Assembly (NCBI GenBank): GCA_001296005.1
Contig: LJHR01000007.1
Span: 1-64,000 of the forward strand
Source: an alpha proteobacterium AAP38
Lineage (GTDB): Bacteria > Pseudomonadota > Alphaproteobacteria > Azospirillales > Azospirillaceae
Length of the DNA: 64,000 nucleotides
Reading direction: 5' to 3'
Below the pieces are notes generated by a model. It did not search any database. It worked only from the letters and a program-made list of their open reading frames with translations, and was not told the origin of the DNA. Below are positions 8,667-17,838 of this stretch, piece after piece. Numbering within the stretch: the stretch's first letter is position 1; each line of letters begins with the position of its first letter. Made by a program: the position numbers and the translations under genes.

Positions 8667-10004
8667 TCAGCGAACGCCGGCGCGGCGCAGGCTGTCGGGC
8701 GAGAAGTCGGCGTCAGTGAACTTGCTGTCGAACTTATACGGGGCTTCCTGGTTGTCCAGGCCCAGCGCCGTGTAGCGACCCGACTGCAGGTCATAGAGCG
8801 CGTCAAGCGTCGACCAGTAGGTCGGCATCGAATAGTAATTCACACCATGGCTCTCGGCCACACGCCACATTTCACCACGGGCGTCCAGATGGTCGGCCAC
8901 GACGATCTGCCAAGTATCCTCATCAATATAGAAGCGACGCTTGGCATAAATGTGGCTGGTGCCCTGCTTCAGGGTCGCTTCCACGACCCAGACGCGGTGC
9001 AGTTCATAACGGGCCAGATCCTGGTTGATGTGGCCCGGCTTGATGATGTCGTCGTACTTCGTGTCCTTGGAGTGCAGCTTGTAGGAATTGTACGGCACGT
9101 ACATTTCCTTCTTGCCGATCAGCTTCCAGTCGTAACGGTCAGGCGCGCCGGAATAGATGTCGAAATTGTCGGTGGTGCGCAGACCGTCGGACGCGGTGCC
9201 GGGATTGTCATAGGCGACGTTCGGGGCGCGGCGCACGCGGCGCTGACCGGGATTGTAGGTCCAGGCCGAACGCGGCTCCTTCACCTGGTTGATCGTCTCA
9301 TGCACCAGCAGGATTTCGCCGGCCAGACGGGCCGGGCTCGTCACTTCCTGCAGGAAGTAGAGCGAGGTGTTAGCCGGGGCGCCGCCCGGCGCCTGATACA
9401 GGTACTTCACCTGTTCCTTCAGCGTGATCAGCGTGTAGGAACCGTCGGTCTGCGGGTTTGCCTGACCGACAACACGCTCCGTTGCCTCGCCGCGATAGCG
9501 CAGCAGATGGTTCCAGACCGGCTCCACACCTTCCTTCGGCACTGGGAAGGGCACGCCCTCCTTCGCCCCTTCGACACCATTGCCGCCATCCACCAGCTTG
9601 GCGCGGGTGGCGTTGGCGATGGTTTCCTTATAGATGCGGTCCGGGTACGACGCGCTGCGGCGGGTCGGATAGACATTCATCTTATAGGTCGGATAGCGCT
9701 TCAGCAGGGCCTTCAGGCCCTCCGGCAGCTTATCCTCATACTGCGCCATGTTGGCGGCAGTGATGGTGAACTTCACCTTGTCTTCGGGGAACGGGTCCAC
9801 CTCGATCGTGCCGGGCTGCCAGTTGGCGGGCGGCTTGGTGATGCCGCCCGTCCATTCCGGAATGGTGCCATCGGCATTGCCGGCCTTGATGGCGCCCATC
9901 GGCGTCAGGGTCTTGCCCAGATCGGCGGCGGACTGCGCCAGGGCGGGAAGGCTGAAAGCCAGGGCGATGGCGCCACCCAGCAGAACGGATTTCATACGGA
10001 ACAT
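8667..10004 (-). CDS. DUF1329 outer-envelope protein
   Basis: 445 aa with a Sec signal peptide (about residues 1-24, ALA-QS). The sequence matches the DUF1329 family, whose fold resembles the LolA/LolB/RseB lipoprotein-sorting half-barrel. Typical features include the early GTIPEWTGG stretch and the HRVWVVEATLKQG and YAKRRFYIDEDTW segments. The family nearly always pairs with DUF1302, as here (47-bp gap), and is thought to bind a hydrophobic ligand in the periplasm. AGGAGG lies six bases before ATG 10004, in a leader identical to that of the DUF1302 gene. The biochemical function is not established. Confidence 0.92.
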   Translation of the reverse strand: MFRMKSVLLGGAIALAFSLPALAQSAADLGKTLTPMGAIKAGNADGTIPEWTGGITKPPANWQPGTIEVDPFPEDKVKFTITAANMAQYEDKLPEGLKALLKRYPTYKMNVYPTRRSASYPDRIYKETIANATRAKLVDGGNGVEGAKEGVPFPVPKEGVEPVWNHLLRYRGEATERVVGQANPQTDGSYTLITLKEQVKYLYQAPGGAPANTSLYFLQEVTSPARLAGEILLVHETINQVKEPRSAWTYNPGQRRVRRAPNVAYDNPGTASDGLRTTDNFDIYSGAPDRYDWKLIGKKEMYVPYNSYKLHSKDTKYDDIIKPGHINQDLARYELHRVWVVEATLKQGTSHIYAKRRFYIDEDTWQIVVADHLDARGEMWRVAESHGVNYYSMPTYWSTLDALYDLQSGRYTALGLDNQEAPYKFDSKFTDADFSPDSLRRAGVR

Positions 10005-10051
10005 GCGTTTCCTCCTCGATCGCTATCTTCTTATCTGGTCGTTTCGCGGCG

Positions 10052-12286
10052 TCAGAACGAGTACTTGACGCTGGCCGACACGAAGTCGCGATCGTTGATC
10101 AGGTTGAACTTTCCGGCCCCGAAGAAGTTGGAATAGGCAAGGTCGACCGTGATGGTTTCACGCACCAGGGCACGCAGGCCCAGGCTGACAGCTTTGCGGC
10201 CTTCGACAAAATTGCCCAGCGGCGTCGGCGTGGTGCCGTTCACGTCATGCTGCCAGGAAATCGAGGGGTACAGGTTGACGCCCGGCAGCGCGTTCAGATA
10301 GTCGAAGCGGATCGCCGCGCGGTAACCCCAAGAGAAAGCATCCGCGAAACCATCGGTGGCCAGATCGGCCATGCCGCCACGGCCCACAAAGGCGGCGTTG
10401 CCGCCCACGACCGTGCCCGGACCTTCCAGACGCAGCACAGACTTGTCCGGCATGTCGGAAATCCAGGTACCGCCCACTTCGGTGACGAACACCCACTGAT
10501 CAGCACCGAAAGCCCGTTCGAAGGCCTTGGTTGCCGTCATCTGGGCCTGGGTCACGTCGAACTCTTCCCAACCCTGGATGCGCTTGCCGAAGTAACGGTT
10601 GGCCAGATCGGCGGTGACGGCGGCGGCCGTTGTGCCCTGGATCACGCCGATCTTCTTGACGATCTGGTTGGTGTTGAACAGCCCGGCGGCGCCAACGGCA
10701 GCCTGATTGGCACCCGCGGTGGCACCGGCAACAGCACCGGCATTCTCGAACGCGGTACGCGTACCACCCGGCGAGCCGGGGGCGGCGGCGATACCGGCAC
10801 TGATGGCACCCGCAACCGTCGGGTTGATCGCCTGGATCTGCTCGAAGGTCAAGCCCGTGAAGGGACGCAGGGCCGGGTTGCCGGCGATGGCGGCAGCCAC
10901 GGCGCTGTTGAAGGTGGCGCTGCCCTGCGTGCGACCGGCGGCGGCACCCGCCGTCTGACCCTGGGAAATGGAGCCCAGGATGGACGGGGCGGCCAGCGTC
11001 GCCTGCAACAGTTCCACGTCATCCAGCTGCAGGGGCTGATCCTTGCGGAAGCTGATCTCGCCCTGGAGCGAGATGCCGAACGGGATGGTGGTGTTGAAGC
11101 TGGCGCCGAACAGCTGGATATCCTCAGGATATTCAGCGCGGTAGGACGAATTGCGCGTGAAGTTGGACGGATCGGCCTGGAATTGCGACAGGCTGCCGAC
11201 GATGGAGCTGAGCACCGGCACGCGCGAATGCAGGTTGGTGTAGTAGAAGCCGAATTCGGTGTTGTTCAGCTCTTCCGCGAAGATACGCAGGGCAAGACCG
11301 TACTGGCCATTGTCGCTGGGCGTATCATCCTTGCTGCGCGGCACGACGGTGCCGAACGGGGTCAGCGACTGCACACCACGGAACCCGTTCAGCAGCGGGT
11401 TCGGGTACTTGTCCACGGGGAAGACGTTGCCGCCGGCCACCGCACCCTGGGTCGGGTCGTCGCGGAACAGGTAGTTGCCGAAGCCGATGAACAGATGGTC
11501 GCCGCCCGGAGAGGCCGCATCGTTCGTGGAGAAGAACGAACCCGAGGCTTCCGGCTCCGTATTGTCCCACTTGAACTGATAGAAGGCTTCCAACGAGATG
11601 TTTTCGTTGAACGAAAAGTTGATATCGGCAATCGGAACCGGCAGGAAGCCTTCCTTCAGCTCCGAACCCGGCACACGCAGGGCGGAAACGTCCAGCGGGT
11701 TGATGGAGTTGATACCGTTCTGGATGAACGTGCTCTCACCCCAGCTCAACACCTGCTTGCCCAGGCGGACAGAGAGGTTGGAGCTGTCACCGACGGCGAA
11801 ATCGCCATAGACAAAGGCATCCAGCAGATCGAAGTCACGACCCACGCGTTCGGTCGTGTCGGAATTGAAGGCGAAGCGGTTGGTGCGGGAGCCGTTGGTC
11901 GACGACTTCTTGGCGTTTACGACGTCATAGAAGTAGGTGCCGCGGACGAAGGCGCCCAGGTTGCCATAGTTCAGCTTCAACTCGTGCGTGGCACGGCCGG
12001 CCAGCGACACCAGGCCCTTGTCATAGTTCAGATTGCCGTTATCGCCATTGATCGAATGGGCGCGACCGCCATTGGCGACGCCGATCAGGTCCGGATCGCG
12101 GCTCTGGACGCGGAACAGGGCGCCCATGGTCAGGGTCGTATCGAAGCTGCCGCTCAACTCACCCCGATTGAAGCTGACGGCCTGGGCGCTGCCCACCACC
12201 AGCATCGGGGCCAGGATGGCCGCTGCACTTACCCCGGCCAATACCCGGCGGTCCATGCGCACCTGCGGCGTCGATTTGCGTGCCAT
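10052..12286 (-). CDS. DUF1302 outer-membrane porin-like protein
   Basis: 744 aa with a signal peptide (about residues 1-36) and a C-terminal aromatic end (SASVKYSF) typical of outer-membrane barrels. Conserved DUF1302 features include LRLGKQVLSWGES-like sequence near residues 173-186 and NPLDVSALRVPG near 196-207. The protein is longer than most relatives (roughly 550-650 aa) because of an Ala/Gly-rich, low-complexity segment at about residues 430-565. The family is associated with uptake or export of steroids, terpenoids, esters and similar hydrophobic compounds in proteobacteria. It is the first gene of the cluster, with AGGAGG six bases before the ATG. Confidence 0.92.
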   Translation of the reverse strand: MARKSTPQVRMDRRVLAGVSAAAILAPMLVVGSAQAVSFNRGELSGSFDTTLTMGALFRVQSRDPDLIGVANGGRAHSINGDNGNLNYDKGLVSLAGRATHELKLNYGNLGAFVRGTYFYDVVNAKKSSTNGSRTNRFAFNSDTTERVGRDFDLLDAFVYGDFAVGDSSNLSVRLGKQVLSWGESTFIQNGINSINPLDVSALRVPGSELKEGFLPVPIADINFSFNENISLEAFYQFKWDNTEPEASGSFFSTNDAASPGGDHLFIGFGNYLFRDDPTQGAVAGGNVFPVDKYPNPLLNGFRGVQSLTPFGTVVPRSKDDTPSDNGQYGLALRIFAEELNNTEFGFYYTNLHSRVPVLSSIVGSLSQFQADPSNFTRNSSYRAEYPEDIQLFGASFNTTIPFGISLQGEISFRKDQPLQLDDVELLQATLAAPSILGSISQGQTAGAAAGRTQGSATFNSAVAAAIAGNPALRPFTGLTFEQIQAINPTVAGAISAGIAAAPGSPGGTRTAFENAGAVAGATAGANQAAVGAAGLFNTNQIVKKIGVIQGTTAAAVTADLANRYFGKRIQGWEEFDVTQAQMTATKAFERAFGADQWVFVTEVGGTWISDMPDKSVLRLEGPGTVVGGNAAFVGRGGMADLATDGFADAFSWGYRAAIRFDYLNALPGVNLYPSISWQHDVNGTTPTPLGNFVEGRKAVSLGLRALVRETITVDLAYSNFFGAGKFNLINDRDFVSASVKYSF

Positions 12287-12378
12287 GCGTTTCCTCCTCG
12301 CATCCCATTCTTATCATTCCCCGGCTATGGGCCGGCGGCCGACCCCATTCTGGAGCCGGGGGAATTTCGCGTAACCTT

Positions 12379-12408
12379 GTCGTAAAGGCCGCCATGTGGG
12401 CACGTCAA
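12379..12408 (-). promoter_or_regulatory. Candidate sigma70 promoter of the DUF1302 operon
   Basis: On the minus strand TTGACG (12408-12403) is separated by 18 bp from TACGAC (12384-12379), about 95 bp before the ATG at 12286. TTGAC is the strong part of alphaproteobacterial housekeeping promoters; the -10 match is weak. Confidence 0.3.
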
Positions 12409-12456
12409 GGCTTCTATGCGCGTTATGTCTCCGGCGGGGTCGTTTGATGCGCGGAC

Positions 12457-12483
12457 TGGCAAAAAAGACACATTTTTTGTCCA
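12457..12483. promoter_or_regulatory. A/T-tract dyad upstream of the DUF1302 operon
   Basis: TGGC-AAAAAA and TTTTTT-GTCCA form an imperfect inverted repeat about 50 bp upstream of the candidate promoter. The rest of 12287-12614 shows no gene. The 12-mer CACATTTTTTGT recurs in the amtB control region near 41309. Confidence 0.3.
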
Positions 12484-12614
12484 GTTTCCAATGGCTTGAT
12501 TGGATTTGGGGCAGTCCGGTCAAACGCCCGTTTATTGGGCAACGCTCACGCGATACGGGTAATTTTGCACTTGCGAATGGCGAAAATGCCTCTCAACCCC
12601 TTGTGACGTTTACG

Positions 12615-15560
12615 TCAACCTGCAACTTCCAGCACACCATCCAGTTGCAGGAATCGGGTTTCAAGATCGCCCGGCGGCAGCGGCCGGGAGAAGAAGTAGC
12701 CCTGCAGCTCATCGCAATGATGCAGGCGCAGGAACTCAAGCTGCTCTTCCGTCTCGATCCCCTCAGCCACAACCTTCAGGCCCAATTGGCGGCCCATGGC
12801 GATGATGGTGGCGGCGATGGCACCGGTATCGGCATTGGTCGGCGCCTCACTGACGAAGGAACGGTCCACCTTCAGCGTGGTGATGGGCAGACGGCGCAGA
12901 TAGGAGAGCGAGGAATAACCTGTGCCGAAATCGTCGATGGCGATTCGGATGCCCCGGCCCCGGATTTCGTTCAGCGTATCGGCGATATAGGCCAGGTTGG
13001 ACATCATCGCCGTTTCGGTGATCTCGATCTCCAGCAGTTCCGGCGGCACGCCATATTCCTGGCACAGCGCGAAGACGCGTTCGCCGAACATCGGCGTGGC
13101 GATCTGCCGGACGGAGACATTGACCGCGACCGGGATGGGCGCAAAGCCGCGCCGGCGCCAATCCTGAATCTGGGCCAGGGCGGCGCGCATGACCCATTCG
13201 CCCAGCGGCACGATCAGGCCGGTTTCTTCCGCCACCGGAATGAACTTGCCCGGCGGGATCATGCCGATCTCCGGGTGCTGCCAGCGGATCAGCGCTTCCA
13301 CACCCACGGCCTTCATGTCGCTCATGGCGATCTTCGGCTGGTAATGCAGGAAGAACTGGCCCTGTTCCAGCGCCTCGCGCAGGGAATGTTCCAGCGACAG
13401 GCGGGCCACCGCCGCCTCGTTCATTTCCGGCGTGAAGAAGCGGTAGCCATTGCCGCCCGACGCCTTGGCATTGTGCATCGCCGTATCGGCATCGCGCATC
13501 AGCGCATGGAAATCCGCCCCATCGCCGGGGAACAGGGCGATACCGATGGAGGTGGTGACGAACAGTTGCTGCCCATCGATGCCGAACGGGCGCGACAGGC
13601 TGACCAGGATGGTCTCCGCCACGCGGGCCGCCATCTGCGGATCGGGCAGATCCTCGGCCACGATCAGGAATTCATCGGCGCCCAGACGGCCCACCGTATC
13701 GGCAGCGCGGACACAAGAACCCAGCCGCTGGGCCAGCGCGCGCAGCAGCTTGTCACCCGCCTGATGACCCAGACTGTCATTGACCAGCTTGAACCGGTCC
13801 ACATCCAGCAGCAGGACGGCCACCGCCGTCCCCTTGCGCCCGGCATGGGCCAGTGCATGCTGCAACCGGTCCTGCACCAGCGTACGGTTGGGCAGGCCCG
13901 TCAGCGGGTCGTGCGTGCTGACATACATCAGCTGTTCTTCGAACCGCTTGCGGTCCGACACGTCGGTCATGGTGCCCGTGAAGCGCAGGGGGCGCCCGCT
14001 ATCATCGCGGATGGCCTGACCACGCGCCTCGATCCAGACCCAGGACCCGTCGCGGTGGCGCAGGCGGTAAAGCGACAGATAATCGCCCACCTCCCCGTTC
14101 AGGTAGCGCTCGATCTGGTTCTGCGCCATGTCCTTGTCATCGGGATGCAGCAGCCCGTCGAACAGCTTGTTGGCATACATCGCGTCGACCGCGTCATATC
14201 CCAGCATCTCAATGAATTCGGGCGACCACCAATAGGTGCCCTTGGTATAGGAATTGTCGAACACGCCGGACCGGGTGGCCCGCACGGCCAGCTTAAGCCG
14301 CTCCTCGCTCTCACGCAGGGCTTGTTCGGCGCGCTTGCGCTGCGTGATGTCCTGCACCACGCAGATGGCGGTGCGGCGGTCACCCAGGCGCATCTGGCTG
14401 ACGCCGAAGGCCATGGCGAAAACCTCGCCCTGGCGGCGGCGGCCCTGGATTTCGGCGCGGTTGTCGGGGCGCTGCTCCTCCTCCGACCGGCGCAGACAGG
14501 CCATCAGGGCCACGGCCACGCGGGTCCAGTCGCGCTCCTCGATCAGGGTAACGAAGGGCTGCCCCACCGCCTCGCCATCGGCATAGCCGAACAGCGCCTC
14601 GGCAGCGCTGTTCATGGTTTCGATGCGCAGATCCTCATCCAGCGTGATGATGCCGTCGGCGACATTGTCCATGATGCCGGACAGGCGCGTTTCACGCTCA
14701 CGCAGGGCATGTTCGGCGCGCACGCGTTCGACCAGCGAATGGTCAAACTGCACCAGCACCTCATTGATGGTCTTGGCCAGCAGGCCCAGCTCATCATCCT
14801 CATGCCGCTTGGGCACGGACAACAGCTTGTCGGCCGGGCGCTGCGGATTAATCTCCGCAATGGCCGACGACATGCGCAGGAACGGCTTGGTCAGGGTGGA
14901 ATAGAACATCACCACCAGGATCAGGGCCAGCGCCACCGTCCAGATGATGCCCGTGGACAGCACCACGCCCGACCGGCGGAAAAATTCCTGCGCAATCAGG
15001 AACCGGTCGATGGAGACGCGCAGTTCACCGACATTCTGGTTATGCCGCTCGATCACCAGCGGGATGGAGTAGGTCTTCTCCACCGGCAGCAGCATCTCCG
15101 CCAGCCATTTCAGCTGCCCCTCCGCCTGCGGACGTTCACGGGCAGCCAGCTGATTGCCGAAATCCTCCAGAATGACGGCGCGGTAGATGGGCTTATATTC
15201 GAATAGACCGGTGACGACGCGATCAGCCAGCGCCTGGTCGAAGGAATAGGCGCTCTCTGCCGCCGCCTCCCGCATAATGGACAGGACCTGGCGGACCAGC
15301 TGGTCGGACTGCCGTTCCATATCCAGAAGGTCGATGGTGATCTGGGCCGTGGACAGGACCAGACCCAGCATCAGGGTGACCAGCGCGGTGTTGCGCGCCT
15401 GCTTGAAAGACAAGCGTTTGCGCAGCGGCACGCGCGCCACCGCAGCCGTCTCCGCCGTCCCGCTTTCCGGCAGGATGTCCGTCTCGGCCTGTTCAGGCGG
15501 TAACGTCGCTTTCATCCACACCTTAGCACCAAAATCCGCCGCCGGGTCCCCATCGCCCAT
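12615..15560 (-). CDS. Membrane PAS-GGDEF-EAL cyclic-di-GMP protein
   Basis: Up to 981 aa (an alternative ATG at 15515 gives 966). Order: cytoplasmic N-tail, TM1 (about 57-78), periplasmic sensor region (80-195), TM2 (198-221), HAMP-like segment, PAS (about 290-410), PAS/PAC (about 415-540), GGDEF (about 545-710) and EAL (about 725-970). The diguanylate cyclase signature reads GADEF (627-631) in place of GGDEF. The EAL domain keeps EALIRW (755-760), EITET (846-850), DDFGTGYSSL (876-885) and KVVAEGIE (929-936), so phosphodiesterase activity is likely. The GGDEF half may be weak, or may act as a GTP sensor. It stands alone, 329 bp from the DUF1302 gene. Confidence 0.93.
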   Translation of the reverse strand: MGDGDPAADFGAKVWMKATLPPEQAETDILPESGTAETAAVARVPLRKRLSFKQARNTALVTLMLGLVLSTAQITIDLLDMERQSDQLVRQVLSIMREAAAESAYSFDQALADRVVTGLFEYKPIYRAVILEDFGNQLAARERPQAEGQLKWLAEMLLPVEKTYSIPLVIERHNQNVGELRVSIDRFLIAQEFFRRSGVVLSTGIIWTVALALILVVMFYSTLTKPFLRMSSAIAEINPQRPADKLLSVPKRHEDDELGLLAKTINEVLVQFDHSLVERVRAEHALRERETRLSGIMDNVADGIITLDEDLRIETMNSAAEALFGYADGEAVGQPFVTLIEERDWTRVAVALMACLRRSEEEQRPDNRAEIQGRRRQGEVFAMAFGVSQMRLGDRRTAICVVQDITQRKRAEQALRESEERLKLAVRATRSGVFDNSYTKGTYWWSPEFIEMLGYDAVDAMYANKLFDGLLHPDDKDMAQNQIERYLNGEVGDYLSLYRLRHRDGSWVWIEARGQAIRDDSGRPLRFTGTMTDVSDRKRFEEQLMYVSTHDPLTGLPNRTLVQDRLQHALAHAGRKGTAVAVLLLDVDRFKLVNDSLGHQAGDKLLRALAQRLGSCVRAADTVGRLGADEFLIVAEDLPDPQMAARVAETILVSLSRPFGIDGQQLFVTTSIGIALFPGDGADFHALMRDADTAMHNAKASGGNGYRFFTPEMNEAAVARLSLEHSLREALEQGQFFLHYQPKIAMSDMKAVGVEALIRWQHPEIGMIPPGKFIPVAEETGLIVPLGEWVMRAALAQIQDWRRRGFAPIPVAVNVSVRQIATPMFGERVFALCQEYGVPPELLEIEITETAMMSNLAYIADTLNEIRGRGIRIAIDDFGTGYSSLSYLRRLPITTLKVDRSFVSEAPTNADTGAIAATIIAMGRQLGLKVVAEGIETEEQLEFLRLHHCDELQGYFFSRPLPPGDLETRFLQLDGVLEVAG

Positions 15561-15842
15561 GCCTTGGATGCCCCAACGGCGCGCAAAGCCGGCCCATGGC
15601 CGAAACCTTCACGCATCTTCAGAGGATAGTCTGCCTTCATGTGCTTGGATATGACAATCCCTTTAGCTTGAAAGTCTTCACACACCATCGCGGGACCGGG
15701 GACTGGCCTGTCAGCCGCTTTATTCAGGCAAGCGGAAAATCAGACCATAAGGACGGCCCATGCCTGATATCACTCGATTTTCCGTCGAATCGACGGCGAT
15801 GCGGATGGTATGAAGGCGCCGCAGATGTGCGGGGAGAAGGCG

Positions 15843-16757
15843 ATGCGTATCCTGTTTTTAGGTGCCGGCGGCGTCGGCGGCTATTTCGGCGGGCGGCTGA
15901 TGGAGGCCGGGGCCAATGTCACCTTCCTGGTGCGCCCCCGGCGCCAGGCGCAGCTGATGGAAAACTGGCTACGGGTGGAAAGCCCGCACGGCAACATCCG
16001 CGTGCCGGCCCAGACCGTGACCAAGGCGCGCAAGCCCTATGATCTGGTCATCCTGACGTGCAAGGCCTGGGACCTGGACGCCGCCATCGACAGCGTCATG
16101 CCCGCCATGGGGCCCGACAGCATCTTGATGCCGCTGCTGAACGGGGTGCGCCACATGGAGGTGCTGGATGCGGCCTTCGAGCGCGAACGCGTGATGGGCG
16201 GGCTGTGCCATATGCCGATCACGCTGGACGAACAGGGCACCGTCCACCACCTGTCCACCATCCATAAATTGGTTTTCGGCGCCCGGCATGTGGCGCAGCA
16301 GGCGACGGTCGCCGCACTGGCCGATGCTTTCCGCCCCACCTGCGTGGACTGGCATGTGTCCGACACCATCATGCTGGACCTGTGGGAGAAATATTTCTTC
16401 CTGGCCACGCTGGCCGGCTCCACCTGCCTGATGCGCGGCTCCGTCGGGGCCATCAACCGGCAACCGGGGGGAACTGATTTCATGACGGCACTGCTGGCCG
16501 AATGCGCCGCCGTGGCCACGGCAGAGGGCTTCACGCCCCGCCCTGCCCTGCTGCATGAATATGGCGCACAGATCGTGGATGCCGGCAGCAAGGTCAACGC
16601 CTCCATGGCCCGCGACGTGGCCAAGGGTGGGCGGACAGAAGCCGAACATATCCTGGGCCATATGGCCGTACGGGCACGGGCGCGTGGCGTGGCGACACCG
16701 CTGCTGGACCTCGCCCTGCTGCATCTGCGCGTGCATGAGGAAGGGGTGGCCTCTTAA
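15843..16757 (+). CDS. Ketopantoate reductase (ApbA/PanE) family protein
   Basis: 304 aa. The N-terminal Rossmann motif LGAGGVGGYFGG (about residues 6-17) binds NADPH, and LTCKAWD contains the conserved KA(Y/W)D-type segment. The C-terminal catalytic domain keeps the family Lys (LWEKYFF) and an acidic residue in the GGRTEAEHI stretch. PanE reduces 2-dehydropantoate to pantoate for coenzyme A synthesis, but the family also contains other 2-oxoacid reductases, and no pan genes are adjacent. ATG 15843 follows GGAGAAGG. The gene-free region 15561-15842 upstream contains nothing I can name. Confidence 0.88.
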   Translation: MRILFLGAGGVGGYFGGRLMEAGANVTFLVRPRRQAQLMENWLRVESPHGNIRVPAQTVTKARKPYDLVILTCKAWDLDAAIDSVMPAMGPDSILMPLLNGVRHMEVLDAAFERERVMGGLCHMPITLDEQGTVHHLSTIHKLVFGARHVAQQATVAALADAFRPTCVDWHVSDTIMLDLWEKYFFLATLAGSTCLMRGSVGAINRQPGGTDFMTALLAECAAVATAEGFTPRPALLHEYGAQIVDAGSKVNASMARDVAKGGRTEAEHILGHMAVRARARGVATPLLDLALLHLRVHEEGVAS

Positions 16758-16905
16758 GGGGCGGCACTTACCCTCACCCTCCGCGCACAAATCCGCCCAA
16801 GCACCCTTGCTGCCCCCCGCCCCCTTCCGTTACGGTGGCGCACCTTCGCCGGTGCAAGCCCCACCAAAGAGAAAGGGGCGGCCGGCCAATTCGGACTGGG
16901 GGCAC

Positions 16906-17835
16906 ATGGACGCGTCAGCGCTGGGGACGTTTCTCCAATACCTCATTAATGGCCTTGCGTTGGGGGCCATTTATGGGTTGATCGCCATCGGATACACGAT
17001 GGTGTACGGCATCATCCGCATGATCAATTTCGCTCATGGCGAGATTTATATGATCGGCGCCTTTGTGGCGGTCACCACTTTCTCCATCCTGGCGGCGGCC
17101 GGGGTGACGTCGGTGCCGCTGGCGCTGCTGCTGGTGCTGGTCATGGCAATCGCCTTTACCGCCGCCTATGGCTGGACGGTGGAACGGGTGGCCTATCGGC
17201 CCCTGCGCGGCGCACCGAAACTGGCGCCGCTGATCAGCGCCATCGGCATGTCGATCCTGCTTCAGAACTACGTCATGCAGACGCAGGGTGCGCGGCCAAA
17301 GCCGCTGGCGCCCGTCATGAATGGCGGCGTGACGCTGTGGCAGGGCGACGGGTTCGCGGTCAACGTCTCCTACATTCAGCTGTTCATCATCCTGCTGACC
17401 GTGGCCCTGATGCTGGGCTTCACGCAGATGATCAATCGCACCGCCCTTGGCCGGGCGCAGCGCGCCTGCGAGCAGGACCGCACCATGGCGGGCCTGCTGG
17501 GCATCAATGTCGACCGCACCATCAGCCTGACCTTCGTCATGGGTGCCGCACTGGCCGCCGTCGCTGGGGTGCTGGTCACCATGTATTACGGGGTGATCGA
17601 CTTCTATATCGGCTTCCTGGCGGGCATGAAGGCCTTCACCGCCGCCGTGCTGGGCGGCATCGGCAGCCTGCCGGGCGCCATGCTGGGCGGGTTGCTGATT
17701 GGCCTGATCGAGGCGTTTTTCACCGGCTATGTATCTGGTGCCTATAAGGATGTCGCCTCCTTCTCCGTGCTGATCCTGGTGCTGGTCTTCCGACCCACAG
17801 GCCTGCTGGGCCGCCCCGATATCGAGAAGGTGTGA
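16906..17835 (+). CDS. livH: Branched-chain amino acid ABC transporter permease LivH
   Basis: 309 aa inner-membrane permease with eight or so hydrophobic segments. The conserved LivH block MINFAHGEIYMIGA lies at about residues 41-54, and the coupling region AVLGGIGSLPGAMLGG near residues 245-262. The protein starts at ATG 16906, just after a G-rich Shine-Dalgarno; an upstream in-frame ATG at 16555 lies inside the reductase gene. It is the first of four tightly packed genes (3-bp gap to livM). Family members import leucine, isoleucine and valine, but urea (UrtB) and other amino acid importers look similar. No binding protein gene is adjacent. Confidence 0.93.
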   Translation: MDASALGTFLQYLINGLALGAIYGLIAIGYTMVYGIIRMINFAHGEIYMIGAFVAVTTFSILAAAGVTSVPLALLLVLVMAIAFTAAYGWTVERVAYRPLRGAPKLAPLISAIGMSILLQNYVMQTQGARPKPLAPVMNGGVTLWQGDGFAVNVSYIQLFIILLTVALMLGFTQMINRTALGRAQRACEQDRTMAGLLGINVDRTISLTFVMGAALAAVAGVLVTMYYGVIDFYIGFLAGMKAFTAAVLGGIGSLPGAMLGGLLIGLIEAFFTGYVSGAYKDVASFSVLILVLVFRPTGLLGRPDIEKV

Positions 17836-17838
17836 GCC

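Noticed and set aside
12604-12617. TGACGT-TT-ACGTCA palindrome at the end of the GGDEF-EAL gene
   Set aside because: It overlaps the stop codon and is more than 300 bp from the next start. A regulatory role is possible but unsupported, so it is not listed as a feature.
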